DNA from: Arenibacter nanhaiticus
GTDB lineage: Bacteria; Bacteroidota; Bacteroidia; Flavobacteriales; Flavobacteriaceae
Direction: 5' to 3'
DNA: 64,000 nt
Assembly (NCBI RefSeq): GCF_900141935.1
Contig: NZ_FQYX01000011.1
Location: 1-64,000 of the forward strand
Shown here: positions 1 through 7,925 of the stretch, piece after piece
How the letters are laid out: each line of letters starts with the position of its first letter
How positions within the stretch are numbered: the stretch's first letter is position 1
Notes under the pieces: generated by a model
The model's database searches: none
Told to the model about the DNA's origin: nothing
What the model saw: the letters and a program-made list of their open reading frames with translations, nothing else
Program-made: the position numbers and the translations under genes

Positions 1-257
1 CGCTTAATGTGGAGAAAGACTGATTTTCCTCGTAATGGGAAATCCTGGACGACGATCTCCTTATGAAAGCCATGACCTATTAAAATGCGATGTTTTTCCT
101 CTTTAGGGGTATCCTTCTTTTCTTCAAAATATAAATGAAGGGTACCATCTTCTGTTTTATGGGAGACAAGATTAAAGTGGGTTATTAATAGTTCAGGCAG
201 TATAAGCTTTAATAGGTCGATAGATAATTCCAATGCTGTTCGTTTTTCTGCAAATAT
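1..257 (-). pseudogene. ISAon1-type transposase N-region, cut by left edge, no normal start
   Basis: Reading the minus strand from 257 to the left edge gives an uninterrupted frame of about 85 codons. It contains stretches such as LDLLKLILPELLITHFN-like text (seen: LELSIDLLKLILPELL), DGTLHLYFEEKKDTPKEEK, GFHKEIVVQDFPLRGKSVF and LHIKR. This order (LLPE, LHxYxEEK, GFHKxIxxQDFPxRGKxVxLHIKR) is what I know from the N-terminal protein of ISAon1-family insertion sequences of Bacteroidetes. The frame is closed upstream by a stop at 270-272 and has no ATG, GTG or TTG at the expected start. An AGGAG at 262-266 sits just before an ATA, so the start codon may have mutated. The rest lies outside the window, so I cannot say whether the element is otherwise intact. 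Confidence 0.65.
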
Positions 258-300
258 CGAACTCCTATTTCAATTCACACACAACTTTTGTGCTTGATCC

Positions 301-565
301 GGTAAAAGCTATAATGGTCTGGTAAGACAATCCATGAGCCGTAAGGGGAATTGTTAGGACAATGCCGTGGCAGAGTCCTTTTTTTAAATCCTTAAAGGTA
401 GAGGGGGGTTATAGGCACAGTTATAAATTAAGATCAGAGGCCGAACTGTCTATCTATCAATGGATAGAGACATGGTACAATAATAAAAGAAGACATTCCT
501 TTTTAGGGAATAGAACAATTAAAGAATTTGAAATAGATATGTATAACCTAGAATTAGCAGCTTAG
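301..565 (+). pseudogene. IS3-family transposase OrfB remnant (stop plus frameshift)
   Basis: From 301 the frame reads QSMSRKGNC, then a TAG at 355-357 where the family has tyrosine or tryptophan, then DNAVAESFF. An extra T in the run at 379-385 then shifts the frame, and reading continues from 362 as FFKSLKVEGG ... WYNNKRRHSFLGNRTI. SxSRKGNCxDNAxxESFFxxLK and YNxxRRHxxLG are the C-terminal DDE-domain signatures of IS3-family (IS150-like) OrfB; the catalytic glutamate lies in AESFF. Only the last quarter or so of the transposase is left. With one nonsense codon and one frameshift it cannot make a working protein. Confidence 0.85.
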
Positions 566-576
566 TCATTCAACTA

Positions 577-603
577 ATTGTCCAGTTTTTTGTTGCAAGT
601 CCA
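577..603 (+). repeat. Right terminal inverted repeat of the IS3 remnant
   Basis: The bases after the transposase stop, read on the minus strand, begin TGGACTTGCAACAAAAAACT and run on into GGACAATTAG. This is the usual look of an IS150-group end, starting TGGAC and lying about 40 bp past the orfB stop. The left end of the element is missing from the window. Confidence 0.6.
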
Positions 604-753
604 GAAGAAGCCTATAACGGGTTTAAGGACGAGTTTACGGATTATTCCAAATACAAAGGGAATTGGCTTTCTTTATGAATTGCAATTGGGTATATGGAGC
701 CATAAAGGTGGTAATTAAGTATATGAACATAGATTAATATAACTAATGAACAA
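604..753 (+). other. Short gene-tail remnant beside the IS end
   Basis: Immediately after the IS end an open frame reads EEAYNGFKDEFTDYSKYKG and ends at TGA about 75 bases on. It looks like the 3' tail of a gene cut by the IS insertion, but I do not recognise the family. The rest of the stretch is AT-rich and holds nothing else I can support. Confidence 0.3.
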
Positions 754-841
754 GAGTAAAATTTACTCTCACAGCGTAAACAAGGGTAATTTTTAACTAT
801 ATTTACCCTCGTTAATCTAACATGAGTAATTGTTACCCTTG
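754..841 (+). promoter_or_regulatory. Three palindromes upstream of the Fic gene (operator candidates)
   Basis: Three related inverted repeats are stacked before the Fic start. GAGTAAA-A-TTTACTC lies at 754-768 (perfect 7-bp arms). AGGGTAA 783-789 pairs with TTACCCT 803-809. GAGTAA 824-829 faces TTACCC 833-838 (5 of 6). In addition CAAGGGTAA at 781-789 recurs as its exact reverse complement at 833-841, so the core half-site (G/A)GGTAA occurs six times in 88 bp. The Fic protein ends in a winged-helix-like region, so autoregulation is a reasonable inference but is not shown. Confidence 0.55.
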
Positions 842-847
842 TACAAT

Positions 848-1933
848 ATGACAGAATTTAATAAAAATACACCATACAATAGTCTACCTTTGTTGCCACC
901 AAAAGTAACCTTAGAAACTACTAAGGTGTTACGTAAGACCATCGATGCTAGTAGGGCATTAGCTCAACTCAAGGGTATGCTAACCAATTTACCGAACCCA
1001 ACCCTATTTTTAGACACCATACATTTACAAGAAGCAAAAGCAAGTTCCGAAATAGAGAATATTATTACTACTAACGATGATCTGTATAAATCTATAGTTT
1101 CAGATAAGAAGTTTGAAAAACCTGCAACAAAAGAGGTGATAAGCTATAAAGAAGCACTTTGGAATGGCCTTCGAGACATAGAAAAACGACCTTTTATAAG
1201 TACCAATTTGTGTATTCAAATTGTTCAAAGTATAAAAAAAAATACCGCAGGTATTAGGACAACACCAGGAACAGCATTAAAAAATGCTACTGGAGAAACT
1301 ATCTACACACCCCCTGAAGGTGAAAATGTGATAAGAGAAAAATTAGCAAATCTAGAAACCTTTATGAATGGTGATGATGAAATAGATCCATTAATTAAAA
1401 TGGCTTTAATGCATTATCAATTCGAAGCAATTCACCCCTTTATTGATGGAAATGGTAGAACAGGACGTATTTTATTGTTACTCTACCTAAAGCTTGAGAA
1501 ATTGCTGGATACCCCGGCTATATATTTAAGCGAGTATATTATAAAAAATAAAGCTGATTATTACAATAAACTACGAGAGGTTACCGAGAATAATGCATGG
1601 GAATCGTGGATATTATATATGCTTGAAATGGTAGAATATACCGCTAAAAAGGGATTACAGCGTTTAAAGGATGTAACCGATTTAATGCAATTAATGAGCA
1701 CAGAAATAAAGGAAGCCTTGCCAAATGTTTATACAAAAGAGCTTGTAGAGATATTATTTAGGTTGCCATATACAAAAAGACAATATTTAATTGACGCTCA
1801 ATTGGGAACACCCAAAACGGTTGGTAACTATTTAATAGCCTTAGAGGAAGCTGGGTTTTTAAGATCAGAAAAAGTTGGTAAAGAAAAATTATATCTCAAC
1901 CATAGGTTAATGGCTGTATTGGAGACCTCCTAA
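848..1933 (+). CDS. Fic-family AMP-transferase, class II (N-terminal inhibitory helix)
   Basis: The protein of about 361 aa has a Fic_N-type region and the inhibitory motif SSEIEN (residues 66-71, S/T-x-x-x-E-G/N) placed N-terminally, which defines class II Fic proteins. The catalytic Fic motif HPFIDGNGRTGR (196-207) is complete with its histidine. The last 90 or so residues look like a winged helix. Fic enzymes transfer AMP (rarely another nucleotide group) from a nucleotide cofactor to hydroxyl side chains of target proteins, and the inhibitory helix keeps them quiescent. I chose ATG 848 because the TTG at 830 lies inside the third upstream palindrome. The gene stands alone; no separate antitoxin is needed for class II. 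The target is unknown. Confidence 0.9.
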   Translation: MTEFNKNTPYNSLPLLPPKVTLETTKVLRKTIDASRALAQLKGMLTNLPNPTLFLDTIHLQEAKASSEIENIITTNDDLYKSIVSDKKFEKPATKEVISYKEALWNGLRDIEKRPFISTNLCIQIVQSIKKNTAGIRTTPGTALKNATGETIYTPPEGENVIREKLANLETFMNGDDEIDPLIKMALMHYQFEAIHPFIDGNGRTGRILLLLYLKLEKLLDTPAIYLSEYIIKNKADYYNKLREVTENNAWESWILYMLEMVEYTAKKGLQRLKDVTDLMQLMSTEIKEALPNVYTKELVEILFRLPYTKRQYLIDAQLGTPKTVGNYLIALEEAGFLRSEKVGKEKLYLNHRLMAVLETS

Positions 1934-2215
1934 TGGTCTAATATCCGCAACGTGCAATATTTTTAAATGATACGGTTCTAATAGGATGAAGCTAATACTA
2001 GAAATTTTATTTCGTTATGTTTGACGTTATTTGACAATGATATGACAGTTCTTTGTTGAGAAAATGTAATTATAAAATGGATATAATTGCAATCATTTTA
2101 ACGCCTGTATGGCCAGCAAACTAGGCTTAACTGTCGGAACCGCTAAAAAAACTCCGCAGGATAAACGAGTAGTTAAGTTATGGTAAGATTTTGGGTGGGG
2201 TGGAAAACCAAATTA

Positions 2216-3073
2216 TTAATCGCCTTGAAAACCGAGTCGCATTTCCAATAATGGTCTAAGACTCTCTTCAATAGTAATGTCGGCCAAATTCGCCATAATC
2301 TTTGCCATTTGACTTGTATTGATATCCATCGTATTTTTTGCTAGAAGATTGGAGAGCCTATCGTGGAGCTTCTGGTTCCTGATCGCTATTTTTTTCATTT
2401 CACGACCCATCACACGGGCGGCGATTAGATTAAGTCCAAAATCATCGTAGCCAAATAGGTCTGAATGATGCTCATAAATCTGGTCGGTGTACATGTTAAA
2501 AAAGTGGGATAGGATACTAAGGATATCCTTTAGGTCATCTCTTCTGATTTCAGGACGGTCTTCCCATGCAATGAGCTTTAGGATAATTATTCCAGGCAAA
2601 GAGCAGAACTTAAATCGATGTTCCCCTTCCAATTCTACTTCGGGCAGTCCGCTATCATAGATTTCCTTGAAGCCGGGCATATTCAAACTGGTTAGTCCTG
2701 TGCCTTCAAAATTCACCTTTACATTTTTATCTACAATGCTTCCGAAAGGAAGTAGGTCAATCTGCATTCTTCCCTGCCACAGCAGTACGAAATCATTCTC
2801 TTTTGAAGGCTGAAAGTGTTCTATTTCAACAAGATATTGTTTTAGGTTTTCAAAAACTCCCTTGTCTTCTATGAAGATCGCAAAATCGATATCCCTAGTT
2901 ATCCTACTAGGTGGAATTTGGTGGATGGCCGTCATCCATAGATCACGGGCGACTGCACCTACTAGATAAAAATCGACTTGATGTTTTTGAAAAGCGCGCT
3001 CCAAGGCAGCCAGCATCTCAGAGAAATCCGGACGTTGGTGGAGTTGTTTAAAATTTATTCTGTAGGTACTCAT
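2216..3073 (-). CDS. AbiEii-like nucleotidyltransferase toxin (type IV toxin-antitoxin)
   Basis: The 285-aa protein has the DNA polymerase beta-type nucleotidyltransferase layout. GAVARDLW (39-46) stands in place of the usual GGxxxRD, TRDIDFAIF supplies the D61/D63 metal-binding pair, and QIDLLPFG carries the third acid D106. A helical C-terminal half follows. This matches the AbiEii/AbiGii family, toxins that modify tRNA or other nucleotides and can cause phage abortive infection. The gene overlaps the upstream partner by 26 bases, the expected arrangement of antitoxin then toxin. Some members of this family are annotated simply as hypothetical nucleotidyltransferases; its toxicity here is inferred from family and pairing. 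Confidence 0.8.
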   Translation of the reverse strand: MSTYRINFKQLHQRPDFSEMLAALERAFQKHQVDFYLVGAVARDLWMTAIHQIPPSRITRDIDFAIFIEDKGVFENLKQYLVEIEHFQPSKENDFVLLWQGRMQIDLLPFGSIVDKNVKVNFEGTGLTSLNMPGFKEIYDSGLPEVELEGEHRFKFCSLPGIIILKLIAWEDRPEIRRDDLKDILSILSHFFNMYTDQIYEHHSDLFGYDDFGLNLIAARVMGREMKKIAIRNQKLHDRLSNLLAKNTMDINTSQMAKIMANLADITIEESLRPLLEMRLGFQGD

Positions 3074-4049
3074 TATATATTTTTTGAGCGGTTTCGGTAC
3101 ATCTTCTATCTCCTTGCATCATTAGATCGGCGTAAGCGAGCAACGGATGAACGGCGTTGGTACCTTCAATATCGACTTTCCAGAATTTTTCATAGATCTT
3201 GATATTGCCGCCTTCATCGGGAACAAGTCTATAATTCTTCATTAGTTCGTTTCTTGGTTCAGTGGTGTAGAGTGTCAATTCCTCAGGACGTAAGTAGTTG
3301 GTATAAATATCCCCAGCGGGTTCGCCTCCCCAGAACGTTTGACCCTGTTTTAATTTAAGGTCCTTCCAATTAAAAAAAGTATCATTATCAACAAATCGAA
3401 ATGTTCCAATGGCCAGATTTGGTTTTAACTTTTTTTCATAGGCCATAATCCATTTTTCGAGCAACTTTTTTTTGTTCTCCATTATATACGTATCCTTCGT
3501 AAGTGGAAGCAGAAACCCTTCATCCTTTAGGCCGTTAAAGATGTTTGTGATGTTGCCGATTCCTGTATCCGTTCGTTCCGCTATTTCACGATAGGTGTTG
3601 TTGACCCAAGTATCGTCCAATAAGAATTGGTAAACAACCTTTAGGCCAGTTTTGGTAAATGCCCTGTTGGTAATTTTTTGTTTTATTGTGATCGGTTCGT
3701 TGGCATCCAGCCAAAGAAAGGTTTCTTTTTGGTTTAGGTAAATATTACCGTTAGCCTCAAGATAGGCGATGTTCCTGTTACGGAGCTCTTGTTTTATTTT
3801 GGGGAATATGCTTTGTGCAACAATCATAAAAGGATAATATTCCTTGGCGAATGCCTCTAATTTGGGCAGATGGATATTTCTCAGCTCTTTTTTAATTTCT
3901 ATATTAAGCTTGATAGTGCGGTCGCTCAGTGTTAGGGCTATCGTACCATCTAAGACTTTATCTGGGGCGTTATCAAGCCATTTGGCTTCGATTTCACCTG
4001 TTTTCTTAAGGTTGGCCAATGCGTATTGCACAATTCCTTGATTGTTCAT
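3048..4049 (-). CDS. AbiEi-like antitoxin / winged-helix regulator
   Basis: The 333-aa protein starts with an alpha/beta region (EIKKELRN at 51-58, YLEANGNIYL at 97-106). A winged helix-turn-helix follows around residues 150-185 (TYREIAERTDTGIGNITNIF, then GLKDEGFL). It is encoded just upstream of, and overlapping, the nucleotidyltransferase gene, as in AbiE-type systems where the antitoxin also represses the operon. Canonical AbiEi has the winged helix at the N-terminus; here it sits in the middle after another domain, as in some Bacteroidetes versions I recall. The start at 4049 lies 18 bases from a perfect palindrome. An alternative reading is a generic transcription factor fused to a nuclease-like fold. 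Confidence 0.7.
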   Translation of the reverse strand: MNNQGIVQYALANLKKTGEIEAKWLDNAPDKVLDGTIALTLSDRTIKLNIEIKKELRNIHLPKLEAFAKEYYPFMIVAQSIFPKIKQELRNRNIAYLEANGNIYLNQKETFLWLDANEPITIKQKITNRAFTKTGLKVVYQFLLDDTWVNNTYREIAERTDTGIGNITNIFNGLKDEGFLLPLTKDTYIMENKKKLLEKWIMAYEKKLKPNLAIGTFRFVDNDTFFNWKDLKLKQGQTFWGGEPAGDIYTNYLRPEELTLYTTEPRNELMKNYRLVPDEGGNIKIYEKFWKVDIEGTNAVHPLLAYADLMMQGDRRCTETAQKIYNEYLQNKF

Positions 4050-4067
4050 TGTTCATTTAATTCTTAC

Positions 4068-4085
4068 GTTCACGATAACGTGAAC
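4068..4085 (-). promoter_or_regulatory. Perfect palindrome upstream of the AbiE pair
   Basis: GTTCACG-ATAA-CGTGAAC forms 7-bp arms with a 4-base spacer, 18 bases before the antitoxin start codon. AbiEi antitoxins are known to bind inverted repeats in their own promoter, so this is the best operator candidate for the pair. Confidence 0.6.
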
Positions 4086-4202
4086 ATGTATAAATAATGA
4101 ACAAAGGTACTCAATTATTTTAAAATGAAAGAACATAGTTAAAATATTAGCTGGATATCCTATTTAAACGCAATCTATAGTACTGCTTCAATGGACTAAA
4201 GA

Positions 4203-4438
4203 CCGATTACCATATCCAGAGCGTCGTCCAAGTCTTTATTGATGAAATTCTGCTGTTATTCAATGATGGTTTTAATATCGGAAAGATTATGGAGCTTCTG
4301 AAGTACCTGTGGCGGAATTCAGTCCCTGGAGATATTGCCAAACGAATGACGGGCAAGGTTCATAGTGAGTTTTTTGGTAATATTAGTTCTAAGGGCAATT
4401 TGTCGCAAGTTTCTATTGAGGTTAATACGGGTTACAAA
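4203..4438 (-). pseudogene. Tyrosine-recombinase (integrase) C-terminal remnant, copy 1
   Basis: Minus-strand reading gives NLRQIALRTNITKKL, then TMNLARHSFGNISRD, a stop, IPPQVLQKLHNLSDIKTII, then E followed by a stop, then QQNFINKDLDDALDMVI. ARHSFG is the HxxRH-type box of tyrosine recombinases and SDIKT-x-I-EYQ the box bearing the nucleophilic tyrosine; here that tyrosine codon has become a stop. At least two nonsense codons mark it as dead. The segment 4209-4336 recurs at 6334-6461 in the same orientation. The upstream two thirds of the integrase are missing. Confidence 0.75.
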
Positions 4439-4538
4439 GATATTCTACGATGGATGATCACGATTAGGCATCCATTAATAGGTTTACAATAATTCAACGG
4501 ACATAGCTATATTTGTTAAGAAAGATAGTTGTTGTTAA

Positions 4539-6248
4539 ATGGATGAGTTTATTAACAAAATACCCAGTATAATATTTGGCCGGGGCCAAGAGTACTTCGA
4601 AAATGACCATGTTTTAAAATTATATGAGAAAAGTAAGGGGATTTGGTGTGCCGAGGTTTCAGGTAACTACGGAAATTATGATGTAGAAATTGAAGCTGAT
4701 GGTGTAGGTAGTGTTCGTAGTTACTATTGTGATTGCCCTTATGACGGTGTCATTTGTAAACATGTTGCCGCAGTTGCCATCGCAATAATAGAAACACAAA
4801 CCATCACCGATATAGAGCATCAACGACCAGATCCACAAATTAATTGGGAACACTTAATAGAAACTACCAATGCGGATGAATTAAGGAGCTTTTTGCGTGA
4901 CTATGGAAGTCAAAATGAAGCTTTCAGACGGCACCTCGTTTCAACCTTTTCAAAGCCTGAAACTATAGACCATCGCGAAACTATTGGGTACTACCAAAAC
5001 CAGGTCAATGGGATTTTTGAGGATTATGAATATGGGGGGTATATTGATTATCGCCATAGTCACAAGGCCATGCGGGATGTCGATCATTATCTTACCCTAG
5101 CCGAGGATTATTATGGGAAAGGAAATTTTAACGAAGCATTTTCTATTGTAGCTGCCATCGCCATGGAAGGTGTCAAAGCCATTCAATACATGGACGATTC
5201 CTTGGGTCAATGCGGCGTTGCCATAGCGGAATCTTTTGAAATGATTGGAAATATCCTGAATACAACCGATTCAAAAACCTTACAGGATCATATTTTTGAA
5301 TGGCTACATAAACAAGTACAGAACTCAGATTATAAGGATTACGGTCTAGAAGATCATTTAGAAGCGCTATTTTTTGAAACTGCCATAGTATTGAACCTAC
5401 AGGATAAGGCCCATCAGTTTCTTGATCTTAAAATCAACGAACTGAACAATTCGGAAGGTTGGAGTAAAAAGTATTATTTACAGGAATATTTATTGCAAAA
5501 GATAAACCTCTTGCAATCCGAAGGAGAAACCAAAGAAGCTGATGCTATAATTGACGAGTATTTAAATTATAGTAAATTCCGCCAAATCCGTGTAGATAAT
5601 GCTCTGGCTGAGAATGATTATAATCAGGCCAAAGAGTTAATTCTTAAAGGTGTTGAAATTGCAGGTCAAGAAAATGAGTCGGGTACGATTCATGATTGGA
5701 AAGTGCAATTGCTTGAAGTGTATAAATACCAGGGAGATGATATCCAATATCGTAACCTTGCTAGAGAACTGTTTATAGAGAACACCTCAGAGATAGCGTA
5801 TTACAGATGCTTTAAGCAGACTTTCCCCTATGGCGGCTGGAAATTTGAACGAAATCGCTTGATTACAGAGTTGAAAAACCGCCAACAGCGCTATTATCAG
5901 GGGATACCACCGAACGATATGGCCCAAATTTTAATAGAGGAACAAATGACCATCGAGCTGCTCCAACTTGTCGGGGATTCAAACAATATTTACATGATCA
6001 TGGAATATACCCATCTACTAGAACCTGAATTTTCGGTAGAATTATTGGGCTGTTATAAATCAGCCATCGAAATTGAAGCAAAAAAAACCGGTAGGAACGA
6101 ATATAAAGCGCTAGTACGATATTTAGATAAGATGGCAGGTGTTAAGGGTGGAGTGTTATCTGCCAAAGAGTTGAAAGAATCGTTACTTCAACAATACAAG
6201 AACAGACCCGCTATGAGAGAAGAATTTCAAAAACTTCAATGGGATTAG
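4539..6248 (+). CDS. SWIM zinc-finger protein of unknown function
   Basis: The 569-aa protein begins with a short region (IIFGRGQEYFEN) typical of the strand before a SWIM finger. It then has CDC at 64-66 and CKH at 73-75, giving CxCx6CxH, the zinc-binding SWIM signature, a nucleic-acid or protein interaction module. The following roughly 480 residues are helical and acidic with TPR-like alternation; no catalytic motif is visible. No SNF2 helicase or other usual SWIM partner is adjacent. A TATATTTG at 4508-4515 fits the Bacteroidetes -7 element, so the gene is probably transcribed alone. It is bracketed by two copies of an integrase 3' end, which suggests it is cargo of a former mobile element. 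Confidence 0.8.
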   Translation: MDEFINKIPSIIFGRGQEYFENDHVLKLYEKSKGIWCAEVSGNYGNYDVEIEADGVGSVRSYYCDCPYDGVICKHVAAVAIAIIETQTITDIEHQRPDPQINWEHLIETTNADELRSFLRDYGSQNEAFRRHLVSTFSKPETIDHRETIGYYQNQVNGIFEDYEYGGYIDYRHSHKAMRDVDHYLTLAEDYYGKGNFNEAFSIVAAIAMEGVKAIQYMDDSLGQCGVAIAESFEMIGNILNTTDSKTLQDHIFEWLHKQVQNSDYKDYGLEDHLEALFFETAIVLNLQDKAHQFLDLKINELNNSEGWSKKYYLQEYLLQKINLLQSEGETKEADAIIDEYLNYSKFRQIRVDNALAENDYNQAKELILKGVEIAGQENESGTIHDWKVQLLEVYKYQGDDIQYRNLARELFIENTSEIAYYRCFKQTFPYGGWKFERNRLITELKNRQQRYYQGIPPNDMAQILIEEQMTIELLQLVGDSNNIYMIMEYTHLLEPEFSVELLGCYKSAIEIEAKKTGRNEYKALVRYLDKMAGVKGGVLSAKELKESLLQQYKNRPAMREEFQKLQWD

Positions 6249-6746
6249 CAATATATGCCTTCTAATTATTGGGCAAGCTTCACCGATTTATGAAAAACCC
6301 AAACGTATGGAACTCTTACTTCAAGCCCCTATAACCAAATCCAGAGCCTCGTCCAAGTCTTTGTTGATGAAATTCTGCTGATATTCTATGGTAGTCTTAA
6401 TATCGGAATGATTGTAGAGCTTCTGTAGTACCTGTAGCGGAATTCGGTCCCCTGAGATATTATTACTTTAAATTACAGCAATAATACGGAACAGTTATTT
6501 ATTAATAGTTGTTTCAATATTATACTATTGGTAGGTAGATAATAAATTCTTTAGAAGGAAAATACAACAATTTGACGATGCCTGAGGCGAGGGATAGAGA
6601 ATATGCTCATCTGTGTTTTTTGAATCCCTGCTCTTGGAACAAAACGAACCGATATCCTTCTTCCTTCAAAAGAATACTTCTTGCTTTTTTGACCATTCCT
6701 AATGTCATAGCTATGGTTCCTAGTTCCATCTACTCTTCCACTGTGC
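6249..6746. other. Intergenic stretch with the second integrase fragment
   Basis: Apart from the integrase remnant at 6334-6461 I see no supported gene. A plus-strand open frame at 6572-6823 runs into the tail of the minus-strand leucine-rich repeat gene and has no recognisable features. Confidence 0.5.
6334..6461 (-). pseudogene. Tyrosine-recombinase C-terminal remnant, copy 2 (128-bp direct repeat)
   Basis: Minus strand reads NISGDRIPLQVLQKLYNHS, DIKTTIEYQQNFINKDLDEA and LDLVI without a stop, including the catalytic-tyrosine box TTIEYQ. It aligns base for base and without gaps over 128 bp with 4209-4336 at roughly 85 percent identity by eye, then stops abruptly at GATATT in both copies. 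This copy is closer to a working integrase sequence than copy 1. Confidence 0.75.
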
Positions 6747-7667
6747 TTAATTACAAATTGTATTTAATTCTTGATAATCGGAAATTGATACGGTTGGAAT
6801 TTCCTGGCTACTTAGTATTTTAATACAGGATAGATCTGGATTTCTATCCACCCTCAAATCTATTAATTCGTGATTGTTGCTTACGTCGAGACTAGTAAGA
6901 AGATTGCTAGAACTATATAGATGTGTTAAACTAGTATTTTTTTCAAGATTAATACTTTGAAGCTTATTGCTAGAAATCAGTAAGGTCTCTAACAATGTAT
7001 TAGCGCTAAAATCTACTGTGGTAAGTTGATTATGTATTAATAGCACGTTTTTTAGGTTTAAAGCATCATCAGTGTTAATATATTTTAATAGGTTATGACT
7101 AACGAGTAACTCTTCAATAGATTCATTGTTAATGCTAATTTCTTCAAAGTTATTAAAGGATAGATTTACCTTTTTCAAATTTTTCGATGTTGATAGCCCT
7201 TTAATTGAACTAAGTTCATTTGCTTGGACTTCCAATACTATCAGATTAGGGTTGTTGCTAATATCAATAACGGTTAGGTGATTTCCATTAAGAAATAAAG
7301 TATCTAACGTAGTGTTAAAGCTTAAATCAATATCTTTAATTTGTTGTCCTTCGGCAGACAAAAATGTTATGTTTACAAATCCCTCGATTCCTGTCAAATC
7401 ACGTATTTCACCAAGATTGGCAGCAAGGTTTAAATTCAATTTGCTTACTGCCTCAGCATCTGACTTCAAGATTTGTTGGTTTACGATACCATCTGAATCT
7501 ATGCCTTGTTCAATTAATTTTGTTTCAAAATGTATATCTGGAATTCTAAGATAATTATCATTTATCGGATTTTTGGTTTCATCGTTATTTGAACATGATA
7601 CAATGTGATATAATGTTACAGCAAACATTAGGTAGGTACTTTTATTTCTGAAAAAGGAAAATTTCAT
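6747..7667 (-). CDS. Leucine-rich repeat lipoprotein
   Basis: The 306-aa protein starts with a lipoprotein-type signal (hydrophobic stretch, IVSC lipobox, then SNNDE). From about residue 80 it has roughly ten leucine-rich repeats of about 21 residues with consensus L-x-x-L-x-x-x-x-N-x-L-x-x-I-D-x-S, for example LDTLFLNGNHLTVIDIS and LETLLISSNKLQSINLE. Such proteins are anchored in the outer membrane of Bacteroidetes and mediate binding; no enzymatic motif is visible. The C-terminus (CIKILSSQEIPTVSI) is the usual cap of this family. It is a single gene, transcribed away from the ECF sigma gene across a 258-bp gap. Confidence 0.85.
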   Translation of the reverse strand: MKFSFFRNKSTYLMFAVTLYHIVSCSNNDETKNPINDNYLRIPDIHFETKLIEQGIDSDGIVNQQILKSDAEAVSKLNLNLAANLGEIRDLTGIEGFVNITFLSAEGQQIKDIDLSFNTTLDTLFLNGNHLTVIDISNNPNLIVLEVQANELSSIKGLSTSKNLKKVNLSFNNFEEISINNESIEELLVSHNLLKYINTDDALNLKNVLLIHNQLTTVDFSANTLLETLLISSNKLQSINLEKNTSLTHLYSSSNLLTSLDVSNNHELIDLRVDRNPDLSCIKILSSQEIPTVSISDYQELNTICN

Positions 7668-7925
7668 AGAAGATTCTTTAGTTAAGATTAGTTCTTAACT
7701 GTTATTTTTAGACACTTTGTTTAACAAAATATTCAGCCCTGGTCTATGGACTAGCCGGATACTTCTTATATAATTAAGCACTATTTCTCTCATGCTTCAA
7801 AAAACTTAACAATTAAGTTCCTAATATAATTTGTAAATTTCGCACATTATTTAAATCGACGCATAAAATAAAAAAAAACCGGAATTCTATGAAATTTGGC
7901 GAATTTTTCAATAAGGAATAGGACA

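Noticed and set aside
830-847. TTG start giving a six-residue longer Fic protein
   Set aside because: The TTG lies within the third palindrome; the ATG at 848 gives a normal Fic N-terminus.
4289-4492. 67-aa plus-strand open frame next to the SWIM gene
   Set aside because: It is the antisense of the integrase remnant, which reads sensibly on the minus strand (ARHSFGNIS and so on).
6334-6461. Attachment-site interpretation of the 128-bp repeats
   Set aside because: The repeat is coding sequence for an integrase C-terminus, far longer and more diverged than an att core; a duplication of the gene end explains it better.
6572-6823. 83-aa plus-strand open frame
   Set aside because: It overlaps the end of the leucine-rich repeat gene, has no family features and no coding character.
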